Positions 10,163-19,577 of a stretch of DNA of 64,000 nucleotides are shown in pieces (within the stretch, counting starts at the first letter, position 1; each line of letters opens with the position of its first letter). Both the position numbers and the translations under genes were made by a program. The notes under the pieces were generated by a model. The model was not told the DNA's origin. It was given only the letters and a program-made list of their open reading frames with translations, and did no database searches. Source of the DNA: Anaerohalosphaeraceae bacterium (GTDB taxonomy: Bacteria; Planctomycetota; Phycisphaerae; Sedimentisphaerales; Anaerohalosphaeraceae); assembly GCA_035378985.1 (NCBI GenBank), contig DAOSUR010000003.1, forward strand, positions 124,001 to 188,000. Reading direction: 5' to 3'.

Positions 10163-10834
10163 TACCTCTTCCTGAGCCGTCGGCATATACGACGCGATGA
10201 GGGGAGCCGCCAGAGTTGTAAAAGAAAGGACCGACGTTAAAGAAGTGGAGGCAACCTGAATTTGAGCCACATAACGAACCTGCCCGCGTGAAAAGGAAGG
10301 AAGACGCCAGCGAAGCCCGGAAAAAATACGATGGTCATTTGTCGCCTGACCGTTAATTAAATAATAATTCAGGACAATTAAACGCGTCAAATCCGGCAGC
10401 GGTTTTCGAAAAGTATGAAGAAGAACAGGGATAACCTGTCCATCCGATGTCTGAATTTGACGAGTTTCTGTCTGCTCAAGATTCCAGCCGGCTCCCACAT
10501 AGCAAAGGTCCGGTCTGTGACCGAGCATCGTGCGGGGCTGGCTGGTATAAGACACATAAAAAGCCGCATACTCCTCTGTGCCTGGTATCCGATATACTCG
10601 ATTCACATAGTCATCATTACCGGCTATCTGCAGCGTCGTTTCGCTAAGCGGCTGGTCCTCCCCCTCCCAAGGCCCAATCCGAACAGGAAAAGATGAAAGA
10701 GGCATCGCAGGAAGCAGCGGATTTTTTGCCAGAGCATCTAAACGCACAGCGGTAGAATGGTAAACAACCCCCGACGCAGCCAGAAGCAAACAGGCAAAAA
10801 CCGTACTGACCCATATTTTCCTGTTGTGATTCAC
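10151..10834 (-). CDS. EpsI family protein (exosortase-associated, DUF3485)
   Basis: 227 residues, GTG start with AAGGG about ten bases upstream. One N-terminal membrane segment (VSTVFACLLLAASGVVY) is followed by a periplasmic domain with the FPVRIGPWEG and GHRPDLCYVGAGW motifs typical of EpsI/DUF3485, which accompanies exosortases in exopolysaccharide and protein-sorting loci. In related genomes it is often next to or fused with the exosortase; no exosortase is visible here, so it stands alone. It is convergent with the LamG gene and overlaps it by 12 bases. The exact biochemical role of EpsI is not established. Confidence 0.85.
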   Translation of the reverse strand: MNHNRKIWVSTVFACLLLAASGVVYHSTAVRLDALAKNPLLPAMPLSSFPVRIGPWEGEDQPLSETTLQIAGNDDYVNRVYRIPGTEEYAAFYVSYTSQPRTMLGHRPDLCYVGAGWNLEQTETRQIQTSDGQVIPVLLHTFRKPLPDLTRLIVLNYYLINGQATNDHRIFSGLRWRLPSFSRGQVRYVAQIQVASTSLTSVLSFTTLAAPLIASYMPTAQEEVLKN

Positions 10835-10950
10835 AAAAACAGCCCTTAAAAAATAGCCGGTCCTTCAAAAAACCGTATAATCAGTTCTTCAAAATAGTAT
10901 TTCTCAATGCTTGTTTGCAAATAAAAAACCCAAAGAACCAGAGGGTAAAT

Positions 10951-11259
10951 ATGATTGTCGGCACAATGACCATTCCGATTCATCTGCACGGGCTCGGGTC
11001 CCTGAAGGACAAACGCCGGATTGTCAAAAGCATCATTGAACGTCTCCGCAGCCGCTTCAATGCCTCCGTTTCTGAAGTGGCTGCACAAGACAGCAAACGA
11101 ATCGCTCTGATTGGGATTGCCGTCGTATCCAACGAAAGCCGTTTTGTTGAAGAGCAAATTGACCAAATCGCCGCTTTTATCCGGGAGGACGGCCGTTTTT
11201 TTCACGGTCCCATCCAACGGGAAATCTTCTCTTCTCATTACGACATCCCCCTTGTCTAA
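10951..11259 (+). CDS. DUF503 (YlxP-like) family protein
   Basis: 102 residues from the ATG at 10951, which has a GAGGGT ribosome site; an upstream in-frame ATG at 10915 lacks one and adds residues unlike the family. The conserved LKDKRRIVKSIIERLRSRFN segment defines DUF503. Members such as YlxP are small ferredoxin-fold proteins often encoded in the nusA-infB-rbfA neighbourhood and suspected to act in ribosome or RNA biology. Here it is beside a HAD phosphatase instead, so the context gives no extra clue. Confidence 0.85.
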   Translation: MIVGTMTIPIHLHGLGSLKDKRRIVKSIIERLRSRFNASVSEVAAQDSKRIALIGIAVVSNESRFVEEQIDQIAAFIREDGRFFHGPIQREIFSSHYDIPLV

Positions 11260-11336
11260 AAACGACTCAATCCTTGCAATTTCGAACGAAAGACGGTACG
11301 TTTCGGTCTTTTGCTTGGTAATACCGGAGAAAAAAC

Positions 11337-12047
11337 ATGCAGAATCGGCAATCCGCCCCAGAGTGGGGCGTTATCTTTGATTTAGACGGGACCATCACGC
11401 CGAACACCGCTTATCATCGGCAGGCGTGGTTCGAACTGTGCAAACGGTATAACATCCCGATGGATATGGAGCTGTATCACCAGAAAGTCCACGCCCGCAG
11501 CAACGATAAAATCGTTCCCAACCTTTTCGGACCGCAGGCAAGTGAGGCCTTTATCCGCAAGATTGAACACGAAAAGGAATCGCTTTATCGACAAATCTAC
11601 AGGCCTGTGATGAAACCGACGGCCGGTCTGATGCAGCTCCTCGAGAACCTTCGGTCTGCCGGCATTCCGTGCGGAACCGCCTCCAACTCGCCGAAGGACA
11701 ACGTGGATTTTGTCCTCGACGGGCTGAATATCAGACCCTTTTTCCGGGCCGTTTTCTACCGGGACCACGTTCAGCACGGCAAACCGGACCCGGAAATCCT
11801 TTATAAGACCGCCGAGGGACTGGGCCTGCCGCCGAAGCGGTGCATCCTTTTCGAAGATTCCTCGTCGGGTTTTAAGGCGGCCCGTGCGGCGGGGATGCCC
11901 TACATTGTCATCACAGCCGGAGGCGACCCGAATGAACTCCGAGAGGCCTTTGATGCCCAGGCCGTTTTTGAAGATTTCAGAGGGATTACCCCAGAGACAC
12001 TGCAGACGATAATTCGCAGATATTCGACAGAGGCCCGCTCTGCCTGA
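11337..12047 (+). CDS. HAD-superfamily hydrolase, beta-phosphoglucomutase-like
   Basis: 236 residues. The nucleophile motif FDLDGTI lies near residue 15, followed by a helical cap, the TASNSPK motif II near 118, the HGKPDPEIL motif III near 146 and the LFEDSSSGFKAA motif IV near 170, all expected for an active subfamily IA phosphatase/phosphomutase. Closest pattern is beta-phosphoglucomutase or a sugar-phosphate phosphatase; the substrate cannot be read from sequence. GGAG lies upstream of the ATG. It ends three bases before the convergent YkgJ gene. Confidence 0.85.
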   Translation: MQNRQSAPEWGVIFDLDGTITPNTAYHRQAWFELCKRYNIPMDMELYHQKVHARSNDKIVPNLFGPQASEAFIRKIEHEKESLYRQIYRPVMKPTAGLMQLLENLRSAGIPCGTASNSPKDNVDFVLDGLNIRPFFRAVFYRDHVQHGKPDPEILYKTAEGLGLPPKRCILFEDSSSGFKAARAAGMPYIVITAGGDPNELREAFDAQAVFEDFRGITPETLQTIIRRYSTEARSA

Positions 12048-12050
12048 CGT

Positions 12051-12593
12051 TCAGAGCAGTTGCGCCAGTCTTTTCAATTCAATTCGTGAATTGACGGTCA
12101 AAGATTTGTCCCCGGACTCTTCAAGAAAACGAAGGTGAATTTGGCTGAGCTGCTCATTGAGCCGGTCAATTTGAAGGGTATTGTCCGGGCCGAAGGTAAG
12201 TCCTTTCTGCTCCCAATTCTGAAAATTTTTCGGACAAAATGATACGGCGATTTCCGGTTTTTCCGCCGTTTCAGTTTCGAAGGCAATCGGCAGTCCGTGT
12301 GTTCGGCAAATCAGGGGGCGAAACGGATAAATCTGACACAGTCCGTCCTTTAGAAAACCGCAAGATGCCGATTCGTCAAAAACCAGATGGGAATAACCGG
12401 CGGCACGCAGATCCTCCAAAACAGTATAAAACTCCACCGGCCAGACCGTCAGATTCTGGCAGCAGTCTGTACACCCCGCCCGGCAAACAATCTCCCGGCC
12501 GTGAATTTCGAGCAGCCGCGCCGAAATCTGATCCGCTTGAGTCCGAAGCAAACGATACTCTTCAACAGCAGAAATGGCAACATCCCCCGCCAA
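12051..12593 (-). CDS. YkgJ family cysteine-cluster protein
   Basis: 180 residues with the Cys pattern CRAGCTDCCQNL near residue 37, followed by CGFLKDGLCQIYPFRPLICRTHG near 83-105, which defines the YkgJ/UPF0153 family thought to bind an Fe-S cluster or zinc. Function unknown in most members. The frame can only start at a TTG (12593), three bases after the alaS stop, with no clear ribosome site, so translation probably depends on coupling to alaS. The exact start is uncertain. Confidence 0.78.
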   Translation of the reverse strand: MAGDVAISAVEEYRLLRTQADQISARLLEIHGREIVCRAGCTDCCQNLTVWPVEFYTVLEDLRAAGYSHLVFDESASCGFLKDGLCQIYPFRPLICRTHGLPIAFETETAEKPEIAVSFCPKNFQNWEQKGLTFGPDNTLQIDRLNEQLSQIHLRFLEESGDKSLTVNSRIELKRLAQLL

Positions 12594-12596
12594 AAC

Positions 12597-15311
12597 CTAC
12601 AGATGTTTTTCAATCAGTTCTCGGGCTTTCTCAAGGGCTTCCTTGATTTTTGACGGGTCTTTGCCGCCGGCCTGAGCCATCTGGGGTCTTCCGCCGCCCC
12701 CGCCGCCGACAATCGGAGCAATCTCTTTGACAATATCGCCCGCCCTGATTCCTTTCTGAATCAAATCATCGGTTACCCCTGCCAAGAGCAGCACTTTGCT
12801 GTCCTCTTCCTTGACCGCCAGAACGATAGCCGCCGAGCCGGCTTTTTTCTTAATGCTGTCAATTGCCGTTCGCAATTGTTCCGCCGGTGCGGATGCAACC
12901 TCTCCCACCACAACGGCCGTCTGTCCGATGCGCCGGGCCTTTTCGAGCAAAGCCCCGGCCTCCGCAAGCGGGTCATTTCCGCCGCGAACCACCCCGCTTT
13001 TGAGCTGTTTTTGCAGATACTTGTTGTCCTCCAGCACCTTCTTCACTCGCGCCGAAATTTGTTCAGCCGGCGTTCTCAGTGTTTCCACCAGTTCATCCAC
13101 GATTTGGCTACGACGCCGCAGATGCTCCATCAGTGCACGGCCCGTCAGGCCCGTAATTCTTCGCACCCCTGCGGAAATGCTCTCCTCTTTGAGAACCGCA
13201 AAGCCGCCGATGAGCCCTGTTCGCTCCACGTGGGTGCCTCCGCAAAATTCCTTGCTGAAGGCCTCGGAAAGTGTGTCGTTTGAGCGGGCGCCGATGGCGA
13301 TGACCCGCACCTGCTGTCCGTATTTTTCCCCAAAGAGAGCCATCGCCCCTAATTTTTTGGCTTCCTCAATCGGCAGAACCGCCGTATAAACCGGATGGTC
13401 CTCCTCGATTTTCTGCTGAACAAGGTCTTCAATCTTTCGGATTTCTTCCTTTGTCAGTGCCTTCGGCCAGGTAAAATCAAACCGGAAATAGTCCGGGCAG
13501 ACGAGGGAGCCCTGCTGATGCACGGAATCGCCGAGGACCTGCCGCAGCGCCCATTGCAGCAGGTGCGTAGCCGTATGATTCTTTCTGGACTGTCTGCGTC
13601 CGGTATCCACGATTGCCTTGACGGTCTGGCCGACTCGCAGAGAACCGGAGGCAACCTTCCCGCGATGAAGGACGCAATCAGACGCTTTTTCCGTCGTCTT
13701 GACCGCAAAGACTCCATCCGGCGACTCGATTTGTCCGCAATCCCCCACCTGACCGCCGGACTCCGCATAAAAGCAGGTTCGGTCCAGAATCAACGCAATG
13801 TCTTCCTTCCCGGATGGGATTATCCCTTCGCGGTGAAACCCTTCTTCATCAATCCAGCCGGCAATTTGTGCCGTACACTGCTCGGTCTGGTATTTGAGCG
13901 AATCCTCCGTTGCAGGCAGCTGCACACCGCTGAGCAATGCCGTCAGCGCCCCGCCTTTCTGGGCCGCTCGCGCCATCGATCGCTGCTGTTCCATCAGCTG
14001 CTCAAAGCCCTGCGTATCGACTTTCAGCCCCTGTTCTCGAGCCATCAGCTCCGTCAAATCCAGCGGGAAACCGTAGGTGTCATACAGTCGGAAGGCATCC
14101 TCACCGGAAATTGTCCGCTCTTTTGACTTGGAGGCCTTCTCCGCCGCTGCGGCAAAGAGCTCCAGACCGCGGTCCAGCGTCCGACCGAACGAGCTTTCCT
14201 CCGCCTCAATCACCCGGCTGACAAACTCCCGCCGCTGTCTCAATTCCGGGAAATGCCCGCCCATCGACTCTGCCAGGACACCCACCAGCTTATACAAAAA
14301 CGGCTCGTGCAGGTCGAGGGTCCGTCCAAACCGCGCCGCCCGCCGCAGAATCCGACGAATCACATAACCCCGGCCTTCGTTGCTCGGCGTCACACCGTCT
14401 GCAATCGCAAACGTCAAAGTCCGGATATGGTCGGCAATTACGCGGAACGCGTTGTCCGTTTTCTTGCCCAGCTGAGACGTATATCGGATTTTGCACAGGT
14501 CCTGCGTCGCCTGAATCAGCGGCAGGAACAAATCCGTATCATAATTGCTCCGCTTATTCTGCAGCACAGCCGTGATGCGCTCCAGACCGGCACCGGTATC
14601 CACATAATTTGCACTCAGACGCTCCAGTTTTCCATCCGGCCTGCGGTGAAACTGAATAAACACCAGATTCCACAGCTCGATAAAGCGGGAGCAGCCGCCG
14701 TTGACCCGGCATTGATGGCCCGGCACTCCCTGCATATCACACCGGTCCGGCCCCAAATCAATGTGAATTTCGCTGCACGGCCCGCAGGGTCCGCTGGAGC
14801 CCATCTCCCAGAAATTGTCCTTGCGTCCGCAGAATAAAATCCGCTCTTTTGGAAGAGGGGTTACCTTCGTCCACAGGACCGCCGCCTCCTCATCCGGCTC
14901 GGAACCGTCCTCCCGGTCGCCTGCAAAGACCGTCGCCCAGAGTCGAGCAGGGTCGATGCCGTATCCTTTCGTCAGCAGTTCCCAGGCCCACTCAATGGCT
15001 TCAGCCTTGAAATAATCATCGAACGACCAGTTGCCGAGCATCTCGAAGAACGTATGGTGATAGGTATCCAGCCCTACTTCCTCCAGGTCGTTGTGCTTGC
15101 CGCTGACCCGGATGCATTTCTGGCTGTTAACCGCCCGTCCGCAGTCCGGCTTGCGGAACCCCAGAAAGATATCCTTGAACTGGTTCATTCCGGCATTGGT
15201 AAACAGCAGCGTATCATCGCCGACCGGCACCACCGGCCAGCTCGGGATAAACCGATGCCCCCGCTGCTCAAAAAACTGAATAAACGTCCTGCGAATCTCG
15301 TTGCTGTGCAC
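12597..15311 (-). CDS. alaS: Alanyl-tRNA synthetase
   Basis: 904 residues from a GTG at 15311, which sits 13 bases after the recA stop behind GGGAAG; the frame remains open to 15359 but that lies within recA. The N-terminal catalytic core has the class II motif TNAGMNQFKDIFLG. The editing domain shows the zinc-binding HTATH and CGGTH elements, and the C-terminal domain contains a glycine-rich GGGGGGRPQMAQAGG segment typical of AlaRS. It charges tRNA-Ala and clears mischarged Ser/Gly. Full length for the family. Confidence 0.97.
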   Translation of the reverse strand: MHSNEIRRTFIQFFEQRGHRFIPSWPVVPVGDDTLLFTNAGMNQFKDIFLGFRKPDCGRAVNSQKCIRVSGKHNDLEEVGLDTYHHTFFEMLGNWSFDDYFKAEAIEWAWELLTKGYGIDPARLWATVFAGDREDGSEPDEEAAVLWTKVTPLPKERILFCGRKDNFWEMGSSGPCGPCSEIHIDLGPDRCDMQGVPGHQCRVNGGCSRFIELWNLVFIQFHRRPDGKLERLSANYVDTGAGLERITAVLQNKRSNYDTDLFLPLIQATQDLCKIRYTSQLGKKTDNAFRVIADHIRTLTFAIADGVTPSNEGRGYVIRRILRRAARFGRTLDLHEPFLYKLVGVLAESMGGHFPELRQRREFVSRVIEAEESSFGRTLDRGLELFAAAAEKASKSKERTISGEDAFRLYDTYGFPLDLTELMAREQGLKVDTQGFEQLMEQQRSMARAAQKGGALTALLSGVQLPATEDSLKYQTEQCTAQIAGWIDEEGFHREGIIPSGKEDIALILDRTCFYAESGGQVGDCGQIESPDGVFAVKTTEKASDCVLHRGKVASGSLRVGQTVKAIVDTGRRQSRKNHTATHLLQWALRQVLGDSVHQQGSLVCPDYFRFDFTWPKALTKEEIRKIEDLVQQKIEEDHPVYTAVLPIEEAKKLGAMALFGEKYGQQVRVIAIGARSNDTLSEAFSKEFCGGTHVERTGLIGGFAVLKEESISAGVRRITGLTGRALMEHLRRRSQIVDELVETLRTPAEQISARVKKVLEDNKYLQKQLKSGVVRGGNDPLAEAGALLEKARRIGQTAVVVGEVASAPAEQLRTAIDSIKKKAGSAAIVLAVKEEDSKVLLLAGVTDDLIQKGIRAGDIVKEIAPIVGGGGGGRPQMAQAGGKDPSKIKEALEKARELIEKHL

Positions 15312-15324
15312 GTTTCTTCCCGCT

Positions 15325-16392
15325 TTATTTTTCTTTCGGTTCAGCCAAACCCCGTACAACCAGGATTTTCTCTTTCAATTCCTCCGCAAACTCCGGATTC
15401 TGCTCCAGATACAGCCGGGCGTTGTCGCGTCCCTGCCCCACCTTCTTGTCGCCGTACAGATACCAGGCCCCGCTCTTGGCCAGGACCCCGCATTCGGCCG
15501 CCAAATCCAGCAAATCCCCCATCGCACAAATGCCCCGGTCAAAGAGAATATCGAATTCCGCCGACTTGAAAGGAGCCGCCACCTTGTTTTTCACCACCCG
15601 AGCACGTACCCGGTTTCCAATCGCCTCGCCTTTGGCATCCTTGAGCGTCTCCACCCGGCGAATATCCACGCGCACCGATGCGTAAAATTTCAGAGCATTG
15701 CCGCCGGGCGTCGTTTCCGGGTTGCCGAACATCACCCCAATCTTCATCCGAATCTGGTTGATGAAAATCAGGCAGGTCTTGCTCTTGCTGATAGCACCGG
15801 TCAATTTCCGCAGGGCCTGGCTCATCAGCCGCGCCTGAAGTCCGACATGGCTTTGCCCCATATCCCCCTGCAGTTCCGCCGCCGGCACCAGGGCCGCCAC
15901 GGAATCAATCACGATAATATCGACCGCATTCGACTTAATCAGCATCTCGGCGATATCCAGCGCCTGCTCGCCGGTATCCGGCTGGCTGATCAGAAGCGAG
16001 GAAATATCCACGCCCAGCTTTTTGGCCCACGTCAGGTCGAGGGCATGCTCTGCATCAATAAAAGCCGCCACTCCCCCTGCCTTTTGGGCGTTGGCAATTG
16101 CATGAAGGGCCAGCGTGGTTTTTCCGGAGGATTCCGGTCCGAAAAACTCAATTACCCGGCCTCTCGGAATACCCCCTCCGCCCAGCGCCAAATCCAGCGA
16201 AAGAGCCCCGGTAGAAATGCCTTCAATCCGGCGAGGGCTCCCGTCCTCCATCTTCATAATGGAGCCGGTCCCATACTGCTTTTCAATCTGGGCGATTGCC
16301 CGATCCAGTGCATCCGACTTTACAGATGTTTTTTCGGGCGCTGCGGCGGTTTCTTTTTTTCCTGTCGTTTTTTTCTTTACCTCTTTGGCCAT
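15325..16392 (-). CDS. recA: Recombinase RecA
   Basis: 355 residues, close to the usual length. The Walker A motif GPESSGKTT is near residue 85, and the EHALDLTWAKKLGVD and FINQIRMKIGVMFGNPETT blocks are strongly conserved; the C-terminus is acidic (FAEELKEKI...PKEK). The N-terminus carries a lysine/alanine-rich leader of about 25 residues before the core. RecA forms filaments on single-stranded DNA for homologous recombination and LexA cleavage. It lies between thpR and alaS in a minus-strand run. No SOS box is recognisable in the 24-base gap upstream, so expression may depend on promoters inside or before the upstream genes. Confidence 0.98.
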   Translation of the reverse strand: MAKEVKKKTTGKKETAAAPEKTSVKSDALDRAIAQIEKQYGTGSIMKMEDGSPRRIEGISTGALSLDLALGGGGIPRGRVIEFFGPESSGKTTLALHAIANAQKAGGVAAFIDAEHALDLTWAKKLGVDISSLLISQPDTGEQALDIAEMLIKSNAVDIIVIDSVAALVPAAELQGDMGQSHVGLQARLMSQALRKLTGAISKSKTCLIFINQIRMKIGVMFGNPETTPGGNALKFYASVRVDIRRVETLKDAKGEAIGNRVRARVVKNKVAAPFKSAEFDILFDRGICAMGDLLDLAAECGVLAKSGAWYLYGDKKVGQGRDNARLYLEQNPEFAEELKEKILVVRGLAEPKEK

Positions 16393-16416
16393 AGCATAAT
16401 CCTCTTCTGCGTGTTT

Positions 16417-16974
16417 TTATCCGTTTAAGTCATATTTTCCGGCAGGTGTGTAAATCGGCCCTCCCGCCGACAGCTGACTTTCATAAACCACCACCTGGTC
16501 AACCCAGACATCCCCAAACGTGCGAGGCGGCTGCATCTGAACAGCCCGCTCGACGGCCCCTCCTGCCTTTGGGTCTTTGATGCGGGCCAAGGTTAAATGG
16601 GCACTGAAGCCCTTTTCCTCCCGCGGCCAGCCGGCCTTTTCAAAGGTCTTTTCGATATCTTCTGCAAGAGCCGCCAGTTTTTCCGACTCCAGCACGCCGA
16701 CCCAGAGCACACGAGGCGGTTTTCCGAACGTTCCGATTCCCTGAACGCGCATCTCAAACGGGGAATGCCTCCGGGCGGTTTCCTCCGTCAGCCGGCAGAC
16801 TTGCGGCACATCTCTATCGGGCACCTCTCCCAAAAACTTCAGCGTCAGGTGAATCAGGTCCGGATTGACCCATTTCACACCCGGACCGGAAAATGCCTGA
16901 CGCATCTGCTTCTGCACAGAAGCCAGCTGCCTGCGAACCTGCTCATCGACATCTACCGCAATAAAAAGGCGCAT
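16417..16974 (-). CDS. thpR: RNA 2',3'-cyclic phosphodiesterase (ThpR/LigT family)
   Basis: 185 residues from the ATG at 16974, which has AGGA six bases upstream; this start gives the typical MRLFIAVDVDE N-terminus. The two catalytic HxTx motifs are HLTLKFLGE near residue 43 and HLTLARI near 128, as in the 2H phosphoesterase family (bacterial 2'-5' RNA ligase/cyclic phosphodiesterase). It hydrolyses 2',3'-cyclic phosphate RNA ends. In the same minus-strand run as recA; recA/thpR/cinA proximity is common in bacteria. Confidence 0.92.
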   Translation of the reverse strand: MRLFIAVDVDEQVRRQLASVQKQMRQAFSGPGVKWVNPDLIHLTLKFLGEVPDRDVPQVCRLTEETARRHSPFEMRVQGIGTFGKPPRVLWVGVLESEKLAALAEDIEKTFEKAGWPREEKGFSAHLTLARIKDPKAGGAVERAVQMQPPRTFGDVWVDQVVVYESQLSAGGPIYTPAGKYDLNG

Positions 16975-16999
16975 AAAAATCCTGTCGGGGTCGGACAAT

Positions 17000-17905
17000 C
17001 TAAAACTGCGTTACCTTCCGCATAAAATCAAACCGCTCGTCTATCATTTCCCGGGTCGCCGAACGAATCCCATAAATGGAAAAATCCCCGATGGTAAATG
17101 ATGCCACCACGGTCCCATACACAATCGCATTGCGAAGCGAGATGACGTCCACGCGGTCCGACTGGGCCAGATAGCCCATCATCCCGCCGGCAAACGAATC
17201 TCCCGCACCGGTGGGGTCAATGACCACCGGTGTCGGATAAGCCGGCAGGATAAAGCAGTCCCCCTCCCGTGTGTACATCATCGAGCCGTGTTCACCCTTC
17301 TTAATCACCACAAAACGGGGCCCCATCTCGAGGATTCGCTTGGCCGCTGTAATCAGATTCTGCTGCCCCGTCAGAAGACGCGCTTCCCCATCGTTGAGAA
17401 TCAGCATATCAATCCGATCCAGCAGCTCCTTCAAATCATCATTGGCCGTGACAATCCAGTGATTCATTGTGTCCGCGGCCACAAAAGCCGGACTGCCCAG
17501 CTGGCTGAGCAGCTCCATCTGAAGGGCCGGCGCCGTATTTGCCAAAAAGACATATTCACAGTCCAGATAACTTTCCGGAATCCGCGGCGGTGCTTCGGCT
17601 AATACATTCAGCTCTACCGACTCCGTACGGGCCTCATTCATATCCCCCTGATAGGAACCGCACCAGCGGAATGTCTTGCTGCCCTTGCGGATTTCCAGCC
17701 CCGTCAAATCCACCCGGCGTCCCTGGAAAATTTCCTGCAAATCAAATGGAAAATCCTCCCCGACTACGCCAAGGAACTTGACATCTGTAAAAATGCCGGC
17801 CCCCATTGCAAAATGGACCGCCGAGCCGCCGATACAGTCTTCGTTGTATCCGAACGGCGTCCGTACCGTATCAATTCCGACCGAACCGGTCACCAGCAGC
17901 GACAT
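17000..17905 (-). CDS. PfkB-family carbohydrate kinase
   Basis: 301 residues. The N-terminus has a ribokinase-like GGSAVHFAMGAG sugar-binding region and the C-terminal half has the DPTGAGDSFAGGMMGYLA signature with the catalytic Asp and anion hole. It transfers phosphate from ATP to a sugar or nucleoside; the substrate cannot be assigned. In related planctomycetal genomes similar genes are annotated simply as sugar kinases. An AAGGGG ribosome site lies upstream. Located between thpR and gltX, likely cotranscribed. Confidence 0.88.
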   Translation of the reverse strand: MSLLVTGSVGIDTVRTPFGYNEDCIGGSAVHFAMGAGIFTDVKFLGVVGEDFPFDLQEIFQGRRVDLTGLEIRKGSKTFRWCGSYQGDMNEARTESVELNVLAEAPPRIPESYLDCEYVFLANTAPALQMELLSQLGSPAFVAADTMNHWIVTANDDLKELLDRIDMLILNDGEARLLTGQQNLITAAKRILEMGPRFVVIKKGEHGSMMYTREGDCFILPAYPTPVVIDPTGAGDSFAGGMMGYLAQSDRVDVISLRNAIVYGTVVASFTIGDFSIYGIRSATREMIDERFDFMRKVTQF

Positions 17906-17919
17906 CGCATCCCCTTTCT

Positions 17920-19545
17920 TTACGCATGGCCGAAAAGTTGAATCGCTCGTTCAATCCGCTTCACCGTCCGCTCCAGCCCCAGAAGATTGACCGCATCGAA
18001 AATCGGCGGGCTAATCATCGTTCCCGTAATCGCCACCCGAAGCGGCTGAGCCACCTTGCCCAGACCGGCCTGTTTTTCTTCCGCCAGATTCCGCAGCATT
18101 ACTTCCAGCGATTCCGCCGTAAACTCTTTGAGCTCCCGGAGCCGCTGGGCAATCGTCTTCAGGATATCGATCGCCCCTTCTTTCTGCAACACCTTTTTCA
18201 CCGCTTCCGGGTCATAGGCAACGGCCTCATCCGCCGTAAAAGCAAAACGGCACTTTTCCTCAATCTGAGCCAGCGTCCGAGCGCCTTCATTAATCCGAAT
18301 CAAATGCTCCAGCATTGCATCATCCGCCGCCGCAACGGGTGAGCCGGTCGTCTCCAAAAAGACGCGAAAATGACGCACCAGCGTCTTGAGCGGTACCCGT
18401 TTGATATGCTCTGTATTGAAGGCCAGCAGTTTCTTGCGGTCAAACAGACTGTTGGACTTGTTCAGGCGGCTCAGGTCAAAGGCCTCAATCAGTTCCTGCC
18501 GGTCCATAATCTCCTGTCTGCCGGCCGGACTCCAGCCGAGCAGGGCCAGGAAATTCACCATCGTCTCCGGCAGATAGCCGCTCTTGAGGAAATCCACCAC
18601 GTTAATTTCCGGCAGGTGCACGCCCAGAAATGCCGCCATCGTATCAATCGCCGGCATATCCGGCATTTTCTCCCCTGCCAAAAACAAATTCAGCTCCTGT
18701 CGGCTTAGGCCGGCGGCCTTGGCCAAAGCATCCAAATCAACCTCTTTTTTTTCCTGAATTGCTTTCCGAAGGGCTTCGGGCCTTTCCCGCTTGGACAGTT
18801 TGCCCCCGCTTTCGCTGACGGTAACAGACATGTGCAGGTATGTCGGTGTTCGAAAGCCAAGGGCTCGCTGGAGCAAAAGATGATTCGGGGTATTCATCAG
18901 GTGCTCCTGCCCCCGGATGACATGCGTAACCCCCATGAGCTCATCATCCACCACCACCGCCAGATGATAGGTCGGGAAACCGTCTGATTTTAAGATGACA
19001 AAATCCCCGATTTCCGCCGGATTGAACACCACATCCCCTCGGAGCAAATCCCGAACCACGATCGGCTCCGTCTCCGTCACAGCCAGACGCACCGTAACGG
19101 GCCGCCCCTGGGCCTGTGCTTTTCGGGCCTCTTCCGGTTCCGGAAAACGCGCCGGCCGCGGGTACAAAAAGACCTGCTTTTTGGCCTCGGCCTCTCGACG
19201 AAGCCGTTCAATCTCTTCCGGCGTATCAAAACAGTAATAGGCCTTCTTTTCTTCTATCAGCTTTCGGACGTAATGCTGATAAATCTCCAGCCGCTGCGAC
19301 TGGAAATAGGGCCCGTTGGGCCCCCCGACTTCCGGCCCCTCATCCCAGTCAATCCCCAGCCAGCGTAAATCCGCCAAAACCTGCTGGGTCGCGGTGGGCG
19401 TATTGCGCTTCAGGTCGGTATCCTCGATGCGCAGCAGAAACTTGCCGCCGCTTTTTCGGGCCAAAAGCCAGTTAAACAGCGCCGTGCGGGCTCCGCCGAT
19501 ATGCAGATACCCCGTCGGCGAGGGAGCAAACCGTGTTACAATCAT
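17920..19545 (-). CDS. gltX: Glutamyl-tRNA synthetase with an extra helix-turn-helix-like insert
   Basis: 541 residues against about 470-490 for typical bacterial GluRS. The Rossmann fold has the HIGH equivalent (PSPTGYLHIGGARTALFN) and the KMSKS equivalent KLSKR at 249-253. Between KLSKR and the conserved GYLPE (323) there are about 69 residues instead of about 13. The extra stretch (near 268-312) reads LDALAKAAGLSRQELNLF followed by AGEKMPD and an AAFLGV-type helix, much like an XRE helix-turn-helix. The anticodon-binding domain follows normally and ends with GTMISPPIFD and LLGLERTVKRI. The start has GAGAGG five bases upstream. Confidence 0.95.
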   Translation of the reverse strand: MIVTRFAPSPTGYLHIGGARTALFNWLLARKSGGKFLLRIEDTDLKRNTPTATQQVLADLRWLGIDWDEGPEVGGPNGPYFQSQRLEIYQHYVRKLIEEKKAYYCFDTPEEIERLRREAEAKKQVFLYPRPARFPEPEEARKAQAQGRPVTVRLAVTETEPIVVRDLLRGDVVFNPAEIGDFVILKSDGFPTYHLAVVVDDELMGVTHVIRGQEHLMNTPNHLLLQRALGFRTPTYLHMSVTVSESGGKLSKRERPEALRKAIQEKKEVDLDALAKAAGLSRQELNLFLAGEKMPDMPAIDTMAAFLGVHLPEINVVDFLKSGYLPETMVNFLALLGWSPAGRQEIMDRQELIEAFDLSRLNKSNSLFDRKKLLAFNTEHIKRVPLKTLVRHFRVFLETTGSPVAAADDAMLEHLIRINEGARTLAQIEEKCRFAFTADEAVAYDPEAVKKVLQKEGAIDILKTIAQRLRELKEFTAESLEVMLRNLAEEKQAGLGKVAQPLRVAITGTMISPPIFDAVNLLGLERTVKRIERAIQLFGHA

Positions 19546-19577
19546 AAAAACCTCTCATAAGTTCCGGAAAACCCGAC

